A stretch of 64,000 nucleotides of DNA from Nepenthes gracilis (GCA_033239525.1 BSYO01000028.1:11153597-11217596), one strand, 5' to 3'; shown: positions 21,231 through 33,608, counted from the first letter of the stretch. Translations and numbers: made by a program. Notes: generated by a model from the sequence alone, not told the origin.

Positions 21231-21359
21231 GTAGTTTGATGTACGCGGCCAGACATTACTCATGCTGTTGGTCTTGTGAGCCGTTTTCTCTCAAATCCAG
21301 GGATGGAGTATTGGTCTGCGGTAAAGTAGATTTTCAGATATCTTCGTGGGACTTCGAAG

Positions 21360-21716
21360 ATGGGTTTGCAGTTAGGAGGAGAGAGGCTTCAGTTGGTTGG
21401 GTACACGGACGCTGATATGGCCAGGGACGTTGATTCTTGGAAATTAACGTTCGGATACTTGGTAAAATTTGCGGGAGGGACGGTCTCCTGGCAGTCCAAG
21501 TTGCAGAAGTGCGTCGCTCTCTCGATTGCTGAGGCAGAGTTCATTGCCGTGACCGAGGCCTACAAAGAAATGCTTTGGATGAAAAGGTTCATCCAAGAGT
21601 TGGGTCTAAGGCAAGAAACGTACAAGGTCCTCTGTGATAGCCAAAGTGTCATTTACTTGTGTAAAAACTCCTCATTCCATTCTAGGTCAAAGCACATTGA
21701 CGTGCGATATCATTGA
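21360..21716 (+). pseudogene. Element 2 RNase H
   Basis: The open stretch has GYTDADMARD, SWQSKLQKCVALSIAEAEFI, LWMKRFIQELGL and LCDSQSVIYL...HIDVRYH, then a TGA. The remaining C-terminus (DMLTKVLPKEKLKACC) is readable to about 21870, shortly before the 3' LTR. Confidence 0.9.
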
Positions 21717-21869
21717 GTGAGAGACGTTTTTGATGATGGGCAGCTATCAATTGGAAAGGTCCGGTCGGATGACAATGGCTCGGACATGTTGACCAAAGTT
21801 TTGCCAAAGGAAAAGCTGAAAGCTTGTTGTGACATTGCCGGTCTAACTAACTTCATTCCCACTCGATCG

Positions 21870-21881
21870 TGAGGGAAAATT
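21870..21881 (+). other. Element 2 polypurine tract
   Basis: The purine-rich tgagggaaaatt lies directly before the 3' LTR start (TGCTGGAG at 21882). Confidence 0.6.
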
Positions 21882-22997
21882 TGCTGGAGCCACTCCCTTC
21901 ATGGTATTTTTTTGTCCGCGGACTCAAAAGGGGAAAATGGACGTGAACTTTTGGAGTGGTCCGAGAAGCCTGTCAAAACGAACGAGGACTCGTTGAAGGA
22001 GACATATCCGAGAGGTAGCTGAGGATATGGACAAGTACTCTGAAAGCCTAGGCGTTCACTCTCTCTCTCCGTAGGTCTGCTGTAGCCGCATTTCGCAAAA
22101 GGGGAAAATGGACGTGAACTTTTGGAGTGGTCCGAGAAGCCTGTCAAAACGAACGAGGACTCGTTGAAGGAGACATATCCGAGAGGTAGCTGAGGATATG
22201 GACAAGTACTCTGAAAGCCTAGGCGTTCACTCTCTCTCTCCGTAGGTCTCTTGAGCCGCATTTCGCAAAAGGGGAAAATGGACGTGAACTTTTGGAGTGG
22301 TCCGAGAAGCTGTCAAACGAACGAGGACTCGTTGAAGGAGACATATCCGAGAGGTAGCTGAGGATATGGACAAGTACTCTGAAAGCCTAGGCGTTCACTC
22401 TCTCTCTCCGTAGGTCTGCTGTAGCCGCATTTCGCAGGTGGGCAGTTGACCCATTCTGATTGAAGGTTGAGGCGGCTACAACTTCTAAGGGTGTCAGGCC
22501 TGCCACTCTGGTACGCCGGGCGTGCCCTTGCCATGGCAGGCCTAAGAGGCGTGGTCCTGCCACCCTACTGCTAGGGTGGCTAGCCGACCACTCGATCTCA
22601 TGTGTATATATAGGCTTGTGCCATTGCTGGAGATCAGAGTGCTATGAAGTGTGAGAGGCAATCACTTGGAATATGCTTTGAGAGAGTTGTGGGCAAGCCT
22701 TGTTGTAAAGATAGAGAGAGACACTTTTTAGAGAAAGATTGAGAGATGTACACTTGTGATTGTTTTTCCTTTGTTTGAATTTTATGTAGCTAATATTCTT
22801 GTAAACAATCAATTCTTTATAGTGTATTCTTTGGTGGTTTTTTCCTTGGTTGAGAAGGGTCTTTCTATGTTAAAATCTCGTGTGTGTTTCTTTCGTTTTT
22901 CTATCTCTACTTTTGACAGTCCGTCCGAGAGCTTTGTTCTATTACTGTCCGGGTGATCCGTCCGTCCGGTCATCGTGTCTTCCGTTTTGCACCAACA
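21882..22997 (+). repeat. Element 2 3' LTR, expanded
   Basis: 1116 bp, starting TGCTGGAG and ending CCAACA. It is 338 bp longer than the 5' LTR, exactly two extra copies of a 169-bp unit. GGCAT follows it. Confidence 0.92.
21926..22436 (+). repeat. Three tandem copies of a ~169-bp LTR segment
   Basis: Units start near 21926, 22096 and 22266 with aaaaggggaaaatggacgtg and end near tgtagccgcatttcgc. The three copies are almost identical to each other, but share differences from the single copy in the 5' LTR (about 17120-17290). The third has lost two bases, and the end of the second differs slightly. Confidence 0.92.
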
Positions 22998-23002
22998 GGC
23001 AT

Positions 23003-25740
23003 GATGTTGCCTACCATCCATACTTGAGGCTCACTTTGGAAAATGTCATGCCATGACTGATGTCAATAGACCTCGGCACTCATAGGTTCCTTTTTCAATC
23101 TCCCATGGGTGTTACGCCAAAAAGGCCTGCACTTGATGACTATTGGTTGCCACTTGAGCCATGCTTGGGTTTGCTAACTTTATGGCCACTAGAGCTATTA
23201 CCAAAAGGCACATTAGTGGAAGGCATCATTGCTAGATCAGCTCCTCATGCTAGAAAATCATGATGACAAGACCACATTAGCCAAGATATGATGTCGTCCT
23301 TACCACCCGCGGGTCAACTTCCTTCCATGCTTATGCCCAGGCTATGTACAACTTGAAAAAGAGCCACCACGAATAAATCAAGCTAATGAGCTGAGGCTCG
23401 AGGCACCTCCAATTAGTATAAAAATGGCGATATGATCCCCTAAGGAGTCATGTGAATCCAAATCAGGTCAAAAATAATGCCACAAAAAGTAGACTGGTTT
23501 ATCCTTAGTCAGATGTTCAACCCCGTATATGGATTTGGCCTATGGAAGTTATATTCTAATGCAAGAACTGTATGCTATTCACTATAGGTTTATCCAATCC
23601 TTGAATCAGGGCTTGTATAAGTTTATAATGTTTTACACATATGTGATAGGATTATCAATCAATCCACAAATTTGTGGCTCCATAGTAGCCTATTGGTCCC
23701 TAAGGATACATTGGGTCTTCAAAACCTTAGGAAAAAAAATTGCATTGGTGCATGGAAGGCCACAGTTCCTACAAAAGGCCAAGGCGTTTAAGTGAAAATG
23801 CTGCAGTTGGATGATTTAACTTAGGGTTCAGATTAGTTCTAAAAATCCAAGCTTAAGAAGTCATTGATCTAGAGCTCTCTTAGATGCAAACAAAGGTTTA
23901 AATCCCTTATCACTGGACAAGAGAAAGTGCAGTGGCTGGCCTATGCAAATATAGGGATGATCCTCAGACTGAGGCTTGGATAAGCATGTGAAAGCGAACA
24001 GAAATGCAAAAGGATCATGGAATAATTTAAGAGGCTACGGCTAAAAAGTTGCCAATAATTCCTACAGTAATACCATGCTTGACATGAGGCCACAAAACCT
24101 GTCATGCAAGCCAAGCCTTATCCTATACGTCTCATTCAAAAACTGGATAGTCTAATAATAATGATAACACTAATCATTCCCAGGGTGTAAGCCATGGTTT
24201 CATGACCACAAGAGCTAGACACTCAGGGGTTGGATAATATATGAATTAGTAAAATATGTAAGCACACTCTCCACCTGGAAGATGTGGCTGCTATAGGAAG
24301 GCACAAGAGAGCAAAATGTGAAAGCCTAAGGAAGTCAGGCCAAACTTCAACTTTTGACCTAGTGGAAAGTGAGCACCTACCTCTAAATAAGTGATAACAA
24401 TTCTTACACGGCTAGCTGGAGGAACATATATCTTCTCACCTAGCATAAGAACGACCATGTCACATTCTGCTGAGCTACCATACTTCTCATGCCACTTAGC
24501 TAAATCCTTCACAAAAGCAAGGGAAGGGATGTAAGACACATGATTAATAATAAAAGTAGGACTAGTAACCAAATTACAGCCTCCAAGCTGAAAATGCAGT
24601 CTCAGAGGCTGGGGCTAGTGTTGAGTTCTAAAAAAGTTGACACATTATAGTTGACCTGGATGGAGAAAAATAAACAGCCTAGATGGGTGAAAATTATGAA
24701 TCCAGATGAGAGAATAAATGAGTGACAATCCCAAAATAAACATGCTAATCAAAGGTGCCCTTCTATGCATGTGTGGCTAGGCTATGTGAATGCCAGGTTC
24801 CTTGCAAGTAGTCAAGGCTGCATGCAGGGTGCTACCTGACACTTGACTTGTGTTACCCGCAGACATTACTCAACAATTAGGAGTCGAGCCATTGTCTATT
24901 TAGTATAGAGAAAAAGGGGGCCAAAAGGGGCATGGTAGAGAGTGAGAGAGTGAGAGGAGCAAAATCCGAGGTTGAAAATAGAGAAGAGGGAGAGAGAGGC
25001 TTACCATCGCCTAGAACCAAGGCTACTGATCGCCATCATCACCAAATTGCACTTGCCAGCATTAGTGCCACTCCACCATGAGGCTTGGCCTTACTGTTGC
25101 CATTGTACTAATGATGCTGACCACCATCGAATGGCACACGCTAGCTCTAACCACTGCTTCGTCATTGGATTCCCACTCCGCTATGGTCAAGTAGCACTCT
25201 ACTGCCCACCTAGTTCTAGACCAAGCCTATGCCTAGGCCAATCACCATCACTGTCGCCCAAGCTTGCCATGCCTGCACCTCCATCCACACACCAAGACCC
25301 TGGTCAGGCCGATGTTCAGGCTCGAAACTGCTTCTGCCCAGCTCTCTGCGCTGGTCATGCCTGCATCTGCATCAACAACCTATGTCGACAGCTTGTGCTT
25401 GACACCTGCAGTTGCTGAATGGTACCGCCACTGGTCACCAGAGTCCATTCAAAGTCTGCCTCTAGATCCTTAGCCGAATGGCATTGCTGATGACCGTAGT
25501 TGCTAATCATTGTAATATGGTCGCCCCATCAATATTAACCACAACAAGCCACTCAGCAAGCAAAGCCTGCCTAGAAAGGGCCAATACAAATATGAGGCTT
25601 ATATAGGCTTGATATAGGCATGGATGAACCCAAAGTGAAGGAGGACATGAATGATAAGGCCCTCTTAATTCTCAAAGGATTATACAACCTTGAGAGGTCT
25701 TAACCTCCTTACTTAATATAGTAGGCCTAGTAAATTTCCT
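23003..25740. other. Right flank of element 2: older retroelement-like repeat
   Basis: Continues the repeat broken by element 2. It has many stops, a possible transposon protein remnant on the minus strand (24291-24572), a purine-rich stretch (24905-25000) and a CCA/GCC-rich segment (25020-25500) that resembles 16660-17070 in texture. No LTR ends were found. Confidence 0.4.
24291..24572 (-). pseudogene. Possible gypsy-type transposon protein remnant (Transposase_28-like)
   Basis: The open minus-strand segment reads AKWHEKYGSSAECDMVVLML, then PPASRVRIVITYLEVGAHFP LGQKLKFGLTSLGF (two joined pieces). The pattern 'KYG..., E..., PP....V..YLEVGAHFPL......L...G' resembles the plant 'putative gypsy type transposon' domain, in which a G(A/V/L)RFPL-like motif is typical. 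It lacks both ends and has no neighbours of that family. It could also be chance. Confidence 0.4.
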
Positions 25741-26403
25741 CATTCGTAATATTAATATTTTTTATTTATTTTATTTATTATTTAAAATATTTTATTGACT
25801 TTGACATTGGAGGGGTTTCCTTGGAGAAATTTTTTAGGGCCCCTTTCACGTCTATTCTATTTATAGTGTGCAAAAAAAATCAATTCAGGATATCAAATCA
25901 TACTCGGATACAGGTCGTTAAAGGATACAGGTTAAATTGATTTTCTAGAATTGCATTAGTTTAAAATCTTAGGACATTTAGATCAATGTGTTTAGACTGT
26001 CCACCAAATCAAAGAAGCTTTAGCATTCCACTTTAGTTAAGCTCTTAAGTAATTGTTCAACAAATAAACAATGCACAATTGTTGAAGAAAGAAAAATACT
26101 CATTTTCAAAATAAAAGGAAGAAATATTTGAACAACAATGATTACTCAAATGAATATAATTTTTCTTCAACCAATAAACTAAAATTAATTTTCTTAAAAA
26201 TTTAATTCATGGCTGCTTATTGAAAATACTCCGTATTATGCATGCAAATGAAGGAACCCGTGCAACCCAAAAATTTAGACTGTTATTTTATAAGATACAA
26301 ATAGTGTAGAAATAAACTATTGCAATTTTAAACATTCTAGACCTGTCACTGGAAATATATGTAAACATATCATTTTTATCGCACTAATGTTAGTAGCAAG
26401 GGT
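25741..26403. other. AT-rich spacer, nothing recognised
   Basis: About 660 bp of AT-rich sequence with no open frame, LTR end or RNA gene visible. It is the insertion target of the solo LTR that follows. Confidence 0.5.
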
Positions 26404-26408
26404 AGACA

Positions 26409-27539
26409 TGTTGGGTCTGGTCACTCCCATGTGGGTAACTCAACAAACTGGTTTGTCATCGAAGGATTTGTGGATAATAAATTAGGAGAATTGATTCCGG
26501 TCAACAGGACGTTGATCAGAGGAGAATAGTAGACGGTCAATGGAGATTGACCGACGGATGTCCAACTGTAGATTCCGGTCAACAGAAGGTTGATCGTCTG
26601 AGGGCTGCAGAAGTGCTGTTGGATGGCGGATGGGCAGCAGAAGATGGTCAACGGGGGAGGTTGACCCGATGGAAGTAGAGGACGGTCAACGGAGGTTGAC
26701 CGGATGAAGCAAAGGACAGTCAATAGAGGTTGACCGGATGAATGCTGAAGACGGTCAATGAGAAGTTGATCGGCTAAGTAACGGGCCTATGAAACTGTGG
26801 TAGCTGGCAGCGGACAGATGTCTTTCTAGGATTGGTCGATAAGCTTGCAGTTGGGTTGCAGAGCGCGCATCTGCACAATGCAGGGCATGCACCGTCTTGC
26901 AGGGCATGGGCCTGCAGGAAGCTCGGGAATTGGTGAAGACGTGGCACCTGTTATCTGCATGATGACCAGCTGGGTAGATGGGATTAGGTGGAGCCAGGAC
27001 ATCGATATTTGAGGCGAGAAAGTGTGAAAAACCACCAAGTGTGTGGGTGTGTGAAGACACCCAGGGTGCGGGTTGCACCGGGCTGGTGTAGGAGAAAACA
27101 CCAGGGGTGCTGTGCGCCGGCCGCATGAGTGCGGGGGTGAAATGGCCGTCGCCATTTCACCAACACTTGTAAAATGTGAGTGTAGAGAGCACCACAGTGA
27201 TGCGAGAAAGAGTGGAAGAAAGAGAGAGCAGTGAGTGAAACACAAAGAGTGAGACTTTGTATTCTTGTGCTCTGTTCTTCGTTTTTGCCTCTAGGGCTTG
27301 TCTTGCCATGGTGGTTGCTGTATTCTATTTCTGGGTTTTGTAACCATTTTACATAATGAATTTAGTGGTGGATTTTGTATCCCGTGGTTTTTCCCTTTAG
27401 TTGAGAAGGGGTTTCCACGTAAAAAATATTGTGCATCTCTTGTATTCCTTGTTCCTACTAAATGGTGGCTGACGATGATGGGGGGTTCGGGTATTCCACT
27501 GCTACTGGATCAGGTGGATCCGGGTGTTGAACCCCAACA
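26409..27539 (+). mobile_element. Solo LTR, copia-like, 1131 bp
   Basis: Begins TGTTGGGTCTGG and ends CCCCAACA, flanked by perfect AGACA duplications (26404-26408 and 27540-27544). No internal domain is present, so it arose by LTR-LTR recombination. Its 3' half has ttagttgagaaggggtttcc, close to ttggttgagaagggtc in element 2, so the two families are related. A tandem block of paired GGTCAA and TTGACC words lies at 26495-26775. Confidence 0.92.
26495..26775 (+). repeat. Array of GGTCAA/TTGACC near-palindromes in solo LTR
   Basis: About seven units of the form acGGTCAAcggagGTTGACC or its variants, with spacings of roughly 30-50 bp, for example near 26535-26552, 26671-26687 and 26722-26740. TTGACC is the W-box core bound by WRKY transcription factors. 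Here each unit carries the motif on both strands. Confidence 0.75.
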
Positions 27540-27544
27540 AGACA

Positions 27545-29340
27545 TTGCAAAACTCTCCCATTATATGATTGAGAGGTGGTCAAATATATATAACTTAATC
27601 CATTTATATTGCAGATATAATATGATTTGAAGTCTTGATGAAATTAACCTTTCTATTGTCCAATCTCACCCTCACGTACATGCTCGGGTGTGAGGACAGA
27701 ATCGCCCTAAATGCAAGTTGCAAGTTGCTAGTCTTCAGGGGCTTAGGGGCTTTCAGTTGAAGTAGTGGAGCTGCAGGCTAACACACTCGACTGAGCAAAC
27801 TTGTGTGCCGTAGGTTGTAGCTTCTTCATGATGACCATGTCGCTGCTAGAATATTATTGATGATCATGCTCATGTGGTGATCGTCTGAAACTATTGAGAT
27901 GGTGGATTTTGGATGAGCAATGAGTTCCTGCCAATGCCATGCTCCGGCGGAGACCTAGACTTTTGAAACAAACTCGAAGATCATCTCTCTTTCTATGGGA
28001 CGGACTGGATCAATGAGGTTCAAACTACGATTTAATATCTTAATGGCTCTAGTCCTTTAGTAAAGTAGTAATTTATGGGACTCAGGATCAGATTTCAAGA
28101 TAATCGTAATCCTTAATTAATTGGCACTCTTGTTTTCACTGTCTACCTTAACTGGTCAAGTGTTTACTCGTATTGTTTTAAGCATAAATTAAGCCGTCGT
28201 TCAAAATTTTGTTGAACCTATTGAATAGCTCTGTCAAATACATGGATTAAAATAAAATTTAAAAGATATAAATGATTATAAAAGTGGGCTTGCTAAAGAA
28301 AAATTTCTCCCAGTTTAACTTTTCATTAGAAAAGTCTTATTCTTATTTGTAGGATAGCCTTTAGTTATTCATAGAATAATTTTTAGTACTCTTCTGTCTA
28401 TTTATTCTTATATGAGTCCATTGATATGAACGCATAGATAAAATGCCATATTATTGTATGTTGCTAAAGCCGGCTAAATGTTGTTTTTTTAACACCAATT
28501 TGGATTATTGAGAAACTGAATGAGCTTTTCAATGACATGCATTACTGATAATATGATTAAATGCTTCACCCAATAGATTTTGCATTAAGTGAAGAGTTGG
28601 TTCACGAGCCTGCTCAAAAAGTTACATCTAAATATAACCAACTTGTTCATGGGCATCATAAACTACTCAAACCTCTTTTGATTCAAACGTAACTAATTGT
28701 TTGTCTAGTGAGCCTTAAATTAGGTTTGGGAGCTCGACATTTTTGGAAACAAATACGCTGTTACAAAACTTTGCCACTCACATGCTCTCAAATATGAACA
28801 TAAATATTAACAAAATATAAAAATAGTATATTCTTTATTGTTATTTTTTATCTTACTAGTACTTAGATATTTTAATATTTTTGAAAAAAATTAAATAAAA
28901 ATATTGTTATATTATATTATTTTAATATATTAAGTAGTAACCGTTTAGATTGCATATAATCCAATGATTGGGGGCTAAGTGCTAGCCTAGTGATACTAGT
29001 TGATAAGGTCATCTATAAAGCTTATTAAAATGCCATGAAATTCATCCTTTTCCACATTTGATAATCCAGGAAATGGGTGGGATGATAACGCAATGCCAAT
29101 ATGTAGCCACACAGTTTAGGGGTGAGGCCGTGAGTAGTCCGTGCTATATAATTAATAGGATTTACTTAAAATCCGGAATGGATAAAACTCTATACAAACT
29201 TTAGAAAGGAAAAAGAGCTAATGTTAAATACTTTTATATCTTTGAAAATAAATGTTATATAATACGAGATAGAAAAAATCTCAAAAAATTTGACTTGAAA
29301 AATGAAAAAGAAATTTTCTTGGAATACTCTTACTCCAATA
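27545..29340. other. AT-rich intergenic sequence, no gene recognised
   Basis: About 1.8 kb without a convincing open frame, LTR boundary or RNA gene. Frames here are short and broken. Confidence 0.5.
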
Positions 29341-29344
29341 GAGC

Positions 29345-29710
29345 TATAGAGTGTACAAATTACATATCCTAACCGTGATGGAATCTATCAATGTAATAGT
29401 TGACAACGTTTCAAATGAGAAGTTTGTGAACAGTGAATGCTTGAAAGAAGCTAGTGACAAAAATAAATCCGGTCTTGAAACAATCGTTGATGAAAGCCTT
29501 GTTGAGGCTTAGGACATCACTCTCGGTAGGGATTTCTCATCTAGAGTCAAATTAAATCATCATAAAAACTACATCATAGGTGACTTAAGTGGGGGCATGT
29601 GATTGCATTGACAAATTTTGAATAAACTTGATTTCACATGCTTCATTTTACTCATAGAGCCCAAAAAGGTTAAAGAGGCTTTGAATAACGAATGTTGGAC
29701 TATTATCATG
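29345..29710 (+). pseudogene. Copia pol fragment (integrase end to RT start)
   Basis: Readable across frames: TVMESINVIVDNV, then SSRVKLNHHKNYIIGDLSGG, QILNKLDFTCFILLIEPKKV and KEALNNECWT. The same succession occurs in element 1 ([44 protein letters not shown] at 8446-8760), so it is a plus-strand fragment of the same or a close family. It stops abruptly at about 29710. Confidence 0.82.
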
Positions 29711-29925
29711 CATGCGCCGCCGTCCGCCGCTGTGCCATCGCTGGGTTGCTACCGTCGTGGTCGCCGCTGTCGGAGTCGCTGTCGGCGTGAAGAGAGAGCG
29801 ACAGAGATGGGCCCGAAGAGAGAGAAAGGGAGGAGGGAGAGTGGCCACGCCCGTAGAGAGATAAAGTGCCAATTTGGGCACTTCGAAACATCATTTTTTC
29901 ATGTCTACAAAGTATGAGGTCAATA
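29711..29925. other. Short GC-rich segment
   Basis: Contains repeated gccgcc/gtcgc words and then a GA-rich run. It breaks the copia fragment and shows no clear coding sequence. The open frames on both strands are low-complexity. Confidence 0.4.
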
Positions 29926-31575
29926 AAAATATCTGTAAACCCCCACTTTGGTCTAATTTAATTTCTGATGTATTTTGGATACTGTTTGAAATTTTTACTA
30001 ACCTACGTGTATTTTTATACACCTGATTTATTTATTCTGGACATGCATGTGTAGTTCCTTGGGTGATTTAGGAACTTTTGGATTGGGTTTTATGATTTTT
30101 GGAGGTTTTAATATTTTTCTAAAACCTCGAATAATTTATAAAATACTGTATATTTTTATATCAGTATATTTGTATAAAAATGAATATGAAATTTTGCATA
30201 GGCCGTGCAGTTACATGTATGTGCCGTGTTGTGGTCACTACATTTGGATTTAGAAATTGAATTTTCTGGCCAACTCCCCATGTGAAGATATTTGTTATTT
30301 CAAAATCTCTTTTCGTTGACAGGAAAGGTTTGGAGTAGTGACCCTTCCCATTGGAACAATTTGATTTGACTTTAGAATATAATCGGACGTCCTAATATAT
30401 TTGACAAGCTTGAGAATTACACCCAAAGTCGTGAGTGGTAAATAATAGTAAGCAACATTATCGATGGGTATAAAGTATATAAATGGCTATACATGCTGGC
30501 CTAAATTGTATTTGATTTTGCCTAAGGTTACCGAAATAATCAAAACTTTAATTTAATGCATAATTTGTATATCTATATTTATTTGTATTGGACTTTGATT
30601 TGGATTTGGATTTAAAATTCGCCGATTTTGCCCTCAATTGGACCTTGGTATGTCTCGTACAATGATTTTGATTATATGTTTTGATTTAGACATTTGAAAT
30701 ATCTGTCATGATACTGCTTTTGCTTCTGCGCACGTTATTGGATCATCCGGCTATCGAATCCTGTCCCAAATCACAAGTTAATTGGGCCTCAAATTTTATC
30801 TCTGACTTGGACTTGGACTCGGATTGGACATCGGCTTTGGAATTGGTTCGGATCACCTCTATTTTGTTTATATATATATATATATAGTAATATTTATATA
30901 GACGTTCCGATAAAGACTATTTTTAAAATTTGGATATTTATTTTGGAGTTGGATATTTGCTTTGAATATGAGACTACCATTAAATTTTGGACTTTGGATC
31001 TCAGATTTCTATTAGATTTATTTTATCGGCAATTTGGATTTATCCTGTATTTAAATGGATTTTTATTCATTTGACATTTCATCTGATTTATTGGACTTTT
31101 TTATTTAAATATGATATTTGTTGAGCATTATGCTCACTTTTCTTATTTTATCCCTTTAGAGTAGAAGATTCGGATGTATTGTAGGAGTAAAGACGTGATT
31201 GGTCAAATATGCGTCCGATTTGGTGTGTTTCAGTTTTGTTATGGTTTAAATTGATATTTGATATATTTGGATTATGGAATTGGCCAAATATAGGTTTATT
31301 GTTATACTTCAGGAAGTTCGAATATTGTGTTATGTTTGATTATGATTTTTGAGTTGGATTATTACCTCCCTTACGATGATGGCAGAGCACGTCATTATAT
31401 TTGATTCGAGTGGTTATCTGATGAGATCTTATGTGAATTTTAATTTGTTGGGTCCTGTATATTTTCATTTATCACACCCAAATTTTGGGACTTAGTATTA
31501 TTTGTTTAAAATTATTTAGGATTTTAAATTTTAAAAATTATAGTTAATTATTTAAATTGACTTATTTGGTTCGAG
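29926..31575 (+). repeat. LTR-like AT-rich sequence, plus orientation
   Basis: No coding sequence. Near 31107-31165 it has tgagcattatgctcac, a T/C-rich run and ctttagagtagaag, the same succession (tgctcac, polypyrimidine, AG, GA-rich) found in the gypsy LTRs of this window. A tcacaccc junction near 31472 and ttcgtgacatatcaca near 31565-31580 could be LTR ends. Boundaries are not settled. Confidence 0.45.
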
Positions 31576-31576
31576 T

Positions 31577-32100
31577 TCGTGACATATCACAGATTTAATC
31601 TTCTTTAAGTCTACTAAGACACCTCGATTAGAAATGATGTGGCCCAAAAATACAACCTCATTGAGCCAAAACTTGCATTTCTTTAGCTTCGTAAACAACT
31701 TATGCTCCATAAGGGTCTGGAGCACGGTTCTCAAGTACTTCTCGTGCTCAACACCACTCTTAGAATAAATCAAGATATCATCAATGAAAACCACAATAAA
31801 TTTATCCGAATAAGGCTAAAAAATCCGATTCATCAAGTCCATAAACACAGCCGGAGTATTCGTCAAATTGAACAGCATCACAAGAAACTCAAAATGGCCA
31901 TATCTCATTCGAATGTTGTTTTCGCCACATCTTCTTGCTTGATCTGAAGTTGATGATATTCTAACTAAAGATCAATCTTTAAGAACACACACGTTCCTTA
32001 CAATTGATCAAAAAGATCATCAATCCGCTGCAACGGGTACTTAGTCTTGCATAACTACATGGTCCCATCTTTCTTCTTCATAAATAGGATTGGGGCACCC
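31577..32100 (-). pseudogene. G1 reverse transcriptase, partial
   Basis: The minus strand shows [17 protein letters not shown], an altered YPLQRIDDLFDQL, the palm [16 protein letters not shown] and the catalytic FIDDILIYSKS (near 31760-31790), then ECKFWL-like CKFWLNEVVFLGH. Stops occur in several places, for example after DGTM and FLKIDL. The similarity ends near 31577, where the sequence becomes AT-rich and non-coding. Confidence 0.88.
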
Positions 32101-32381
32101 CAAGGCGATATGTTGGGTCTGATAAAACCCAAATCCAATAAGTCATACAACTGTTGTTTATATTCCTTCAACTCAGCAGGAGCCATACAGTAGGGAGTCT
32201 TCAAGATAGGTGCCGATCCAGGCACAAGATCAATTCCAAACTCGATCTCTCAATGTGGCGGTAGAGCAGACAACTTATCAGGAAATACATCCTCAAACTC
32301 GCACACTATCAAAATTTCCTTCGCTGATATTTCATGGCTTTCTACCACACTGGCATAAGCCAAATAAGCTTTGCATCCACT

Positions 32382-32839
32382 TCATAACAAATGACAAGCT
32401 TGTAGAGTCGAAATAAAACTAGACGACTCCACTCGTTGAATCCCTTGAATATGGAAGGGCTTACATTCTAGAATTGAAAAATCTACCATCTTATGAAAAC
32501 AATCAATATTCGCATGATTCATCGATAATGAATCCATACCCAAAATTATATCAAAATCATACATCTCCAATAAAATCAAATCAACACTAAGGATAACCCA
32601 TTTACCTTAACCACACACCCAGGGTACGAAATATCCGTAATAACGGAAGATCCTGTAGGCGTCAAAACAACCAAAGAATAATCAAGGATTGCAGAAGAGG
32701 AAACTAAATAACAAGTAAAATAAGGTAAAACAAAGGAATGGGTGGATCTAGAATCAAAAAGTATAGTAGTAGAAGTGCTACAAATAGGAAGAATATCTTT
32801 TACTACAGTATCGAACGCCTTAGCTTCACTTGCAATCAC
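32382..32839 (-). pseudogene. G1 aspartic protease, active site altered
   Basis: Reads SEAKAFDTVVKDILPI...ILFDSRSTHSFV, then DFDIILGMDSLSMNHANIDC. The gypsy protease motif is normally Asp-Ser-Gly followed by Ala-Thr-His-Ser. Here the Gly is Arg, so catalysis should fail. A frameshift near 32577 separates the two halves. Confidence 0.85.
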
Positions 32840-33603
32840 TACAAATGCCTTCCCTTGAACAGTAGGCTTAGATACGAGGGCCTTCTTCGGATGAGGACAC
32901 TCTTTAATTTTGTGCCCCGATTGGCCTCAATTAAAGCATATGCCCATCAACTTGTAACAATGTTTATCTCCATGCAACCTCCCACAGTGCTGACATGGAT
33001 TAACTGAAGCTCATGAGGACGGTGTGGTTTGACTATCCTTCTTCTCTAAGTCGGACTGCCTCACCCTCTTGGGTGGTCTCCCAGAACTCGCACTAGAACT
33101 AACATCAACATTACTTTTACACGACATCCTCTTCTTAAAGGATTTCTCTTTCGCAAGATCTTTCTTATGGATCAGACCACGATCCAACACATCAGCATAA
33201 GTTGTCAGCTTCAATATTGCCAACTGCTTGCGGATATTGTCCCTTAAGCCTTGGAGGAATTTCCTCGCTTTTCTTTCTTCATTATCCACCATATAGGACT
33301 TATATCGAGACAGTTTTGTGAATTTTGCATCGTACTTGGCCACATAGTGATTACCTTGTCTCAACCAAATGAATGCGTCCTTCTTCTACTCACAGAGGCT
33401 AGATGGAAAATACTTTTTTATAAAAGTTTCTTCGAACATGGGCTAGGTAATCTCATTTTCTGGCACACCCAAAGCCCTTTTCTTCAACTCCCACCAATGA
33501 TGTGCTTCATCTTCCAAATAGCACTCTGTCCTCCCGAGGACAACGAATGACAATAACTACCTTCTTTAGCTTCTGAAACCATGTGTTGGCCTCTTAATTC
33601 AGT
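32840..33603 (-). pseudogene. G1 gag C-terminal part with broken zinc knuckle
   Basis: Capsid sequence RQGNHYVAKYDAKFTKLSRY, NEERKARKFLQGL and LTTYADVLDRGLIHKKDL is open at 33011-33364. Upstream, to about 33603, the Retrotrans_gag core is readable in other frames (EDEAHHWW-like, ETFIKKYFP-like). Downstream, the zinc knuckle has CFN, then a stop in place of the second Cys, then GQSGHKIKECP (about 32895-32940). Confidence 0.85.
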
Positions 33604-33608
33604 CTAGC

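Larger units (their letters stand above)
17077..22997 (+). mobile_element. Ty1/copia LTR retrotransposon, degenerate (element 2)
   Basis: A 5921-bp element with perfect GGCAT target duplications (17072-17076 and 22998-23002). The 5' LTR is 778 bp and the 3' LTR 1116 bp; the difference is a tandem triplication in the 3' LTR. The PBS starts at 17857. The order gag, protease, integrase, RT, RNase H is that of copia, with a TNT1-like look. Every domain carries stops or frameshifts. The LTR tails differ at roughly 15% of positions by eye, so this insertion is older than element 1. Confidence 0.95.

Noticed and set aside
24972..25473. Overlapping plus-strand ORFs, His/Pro/Ala-rich
   Set aside because: Biased composition typical of the old repeat around it. 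No domain or partner exon seen.
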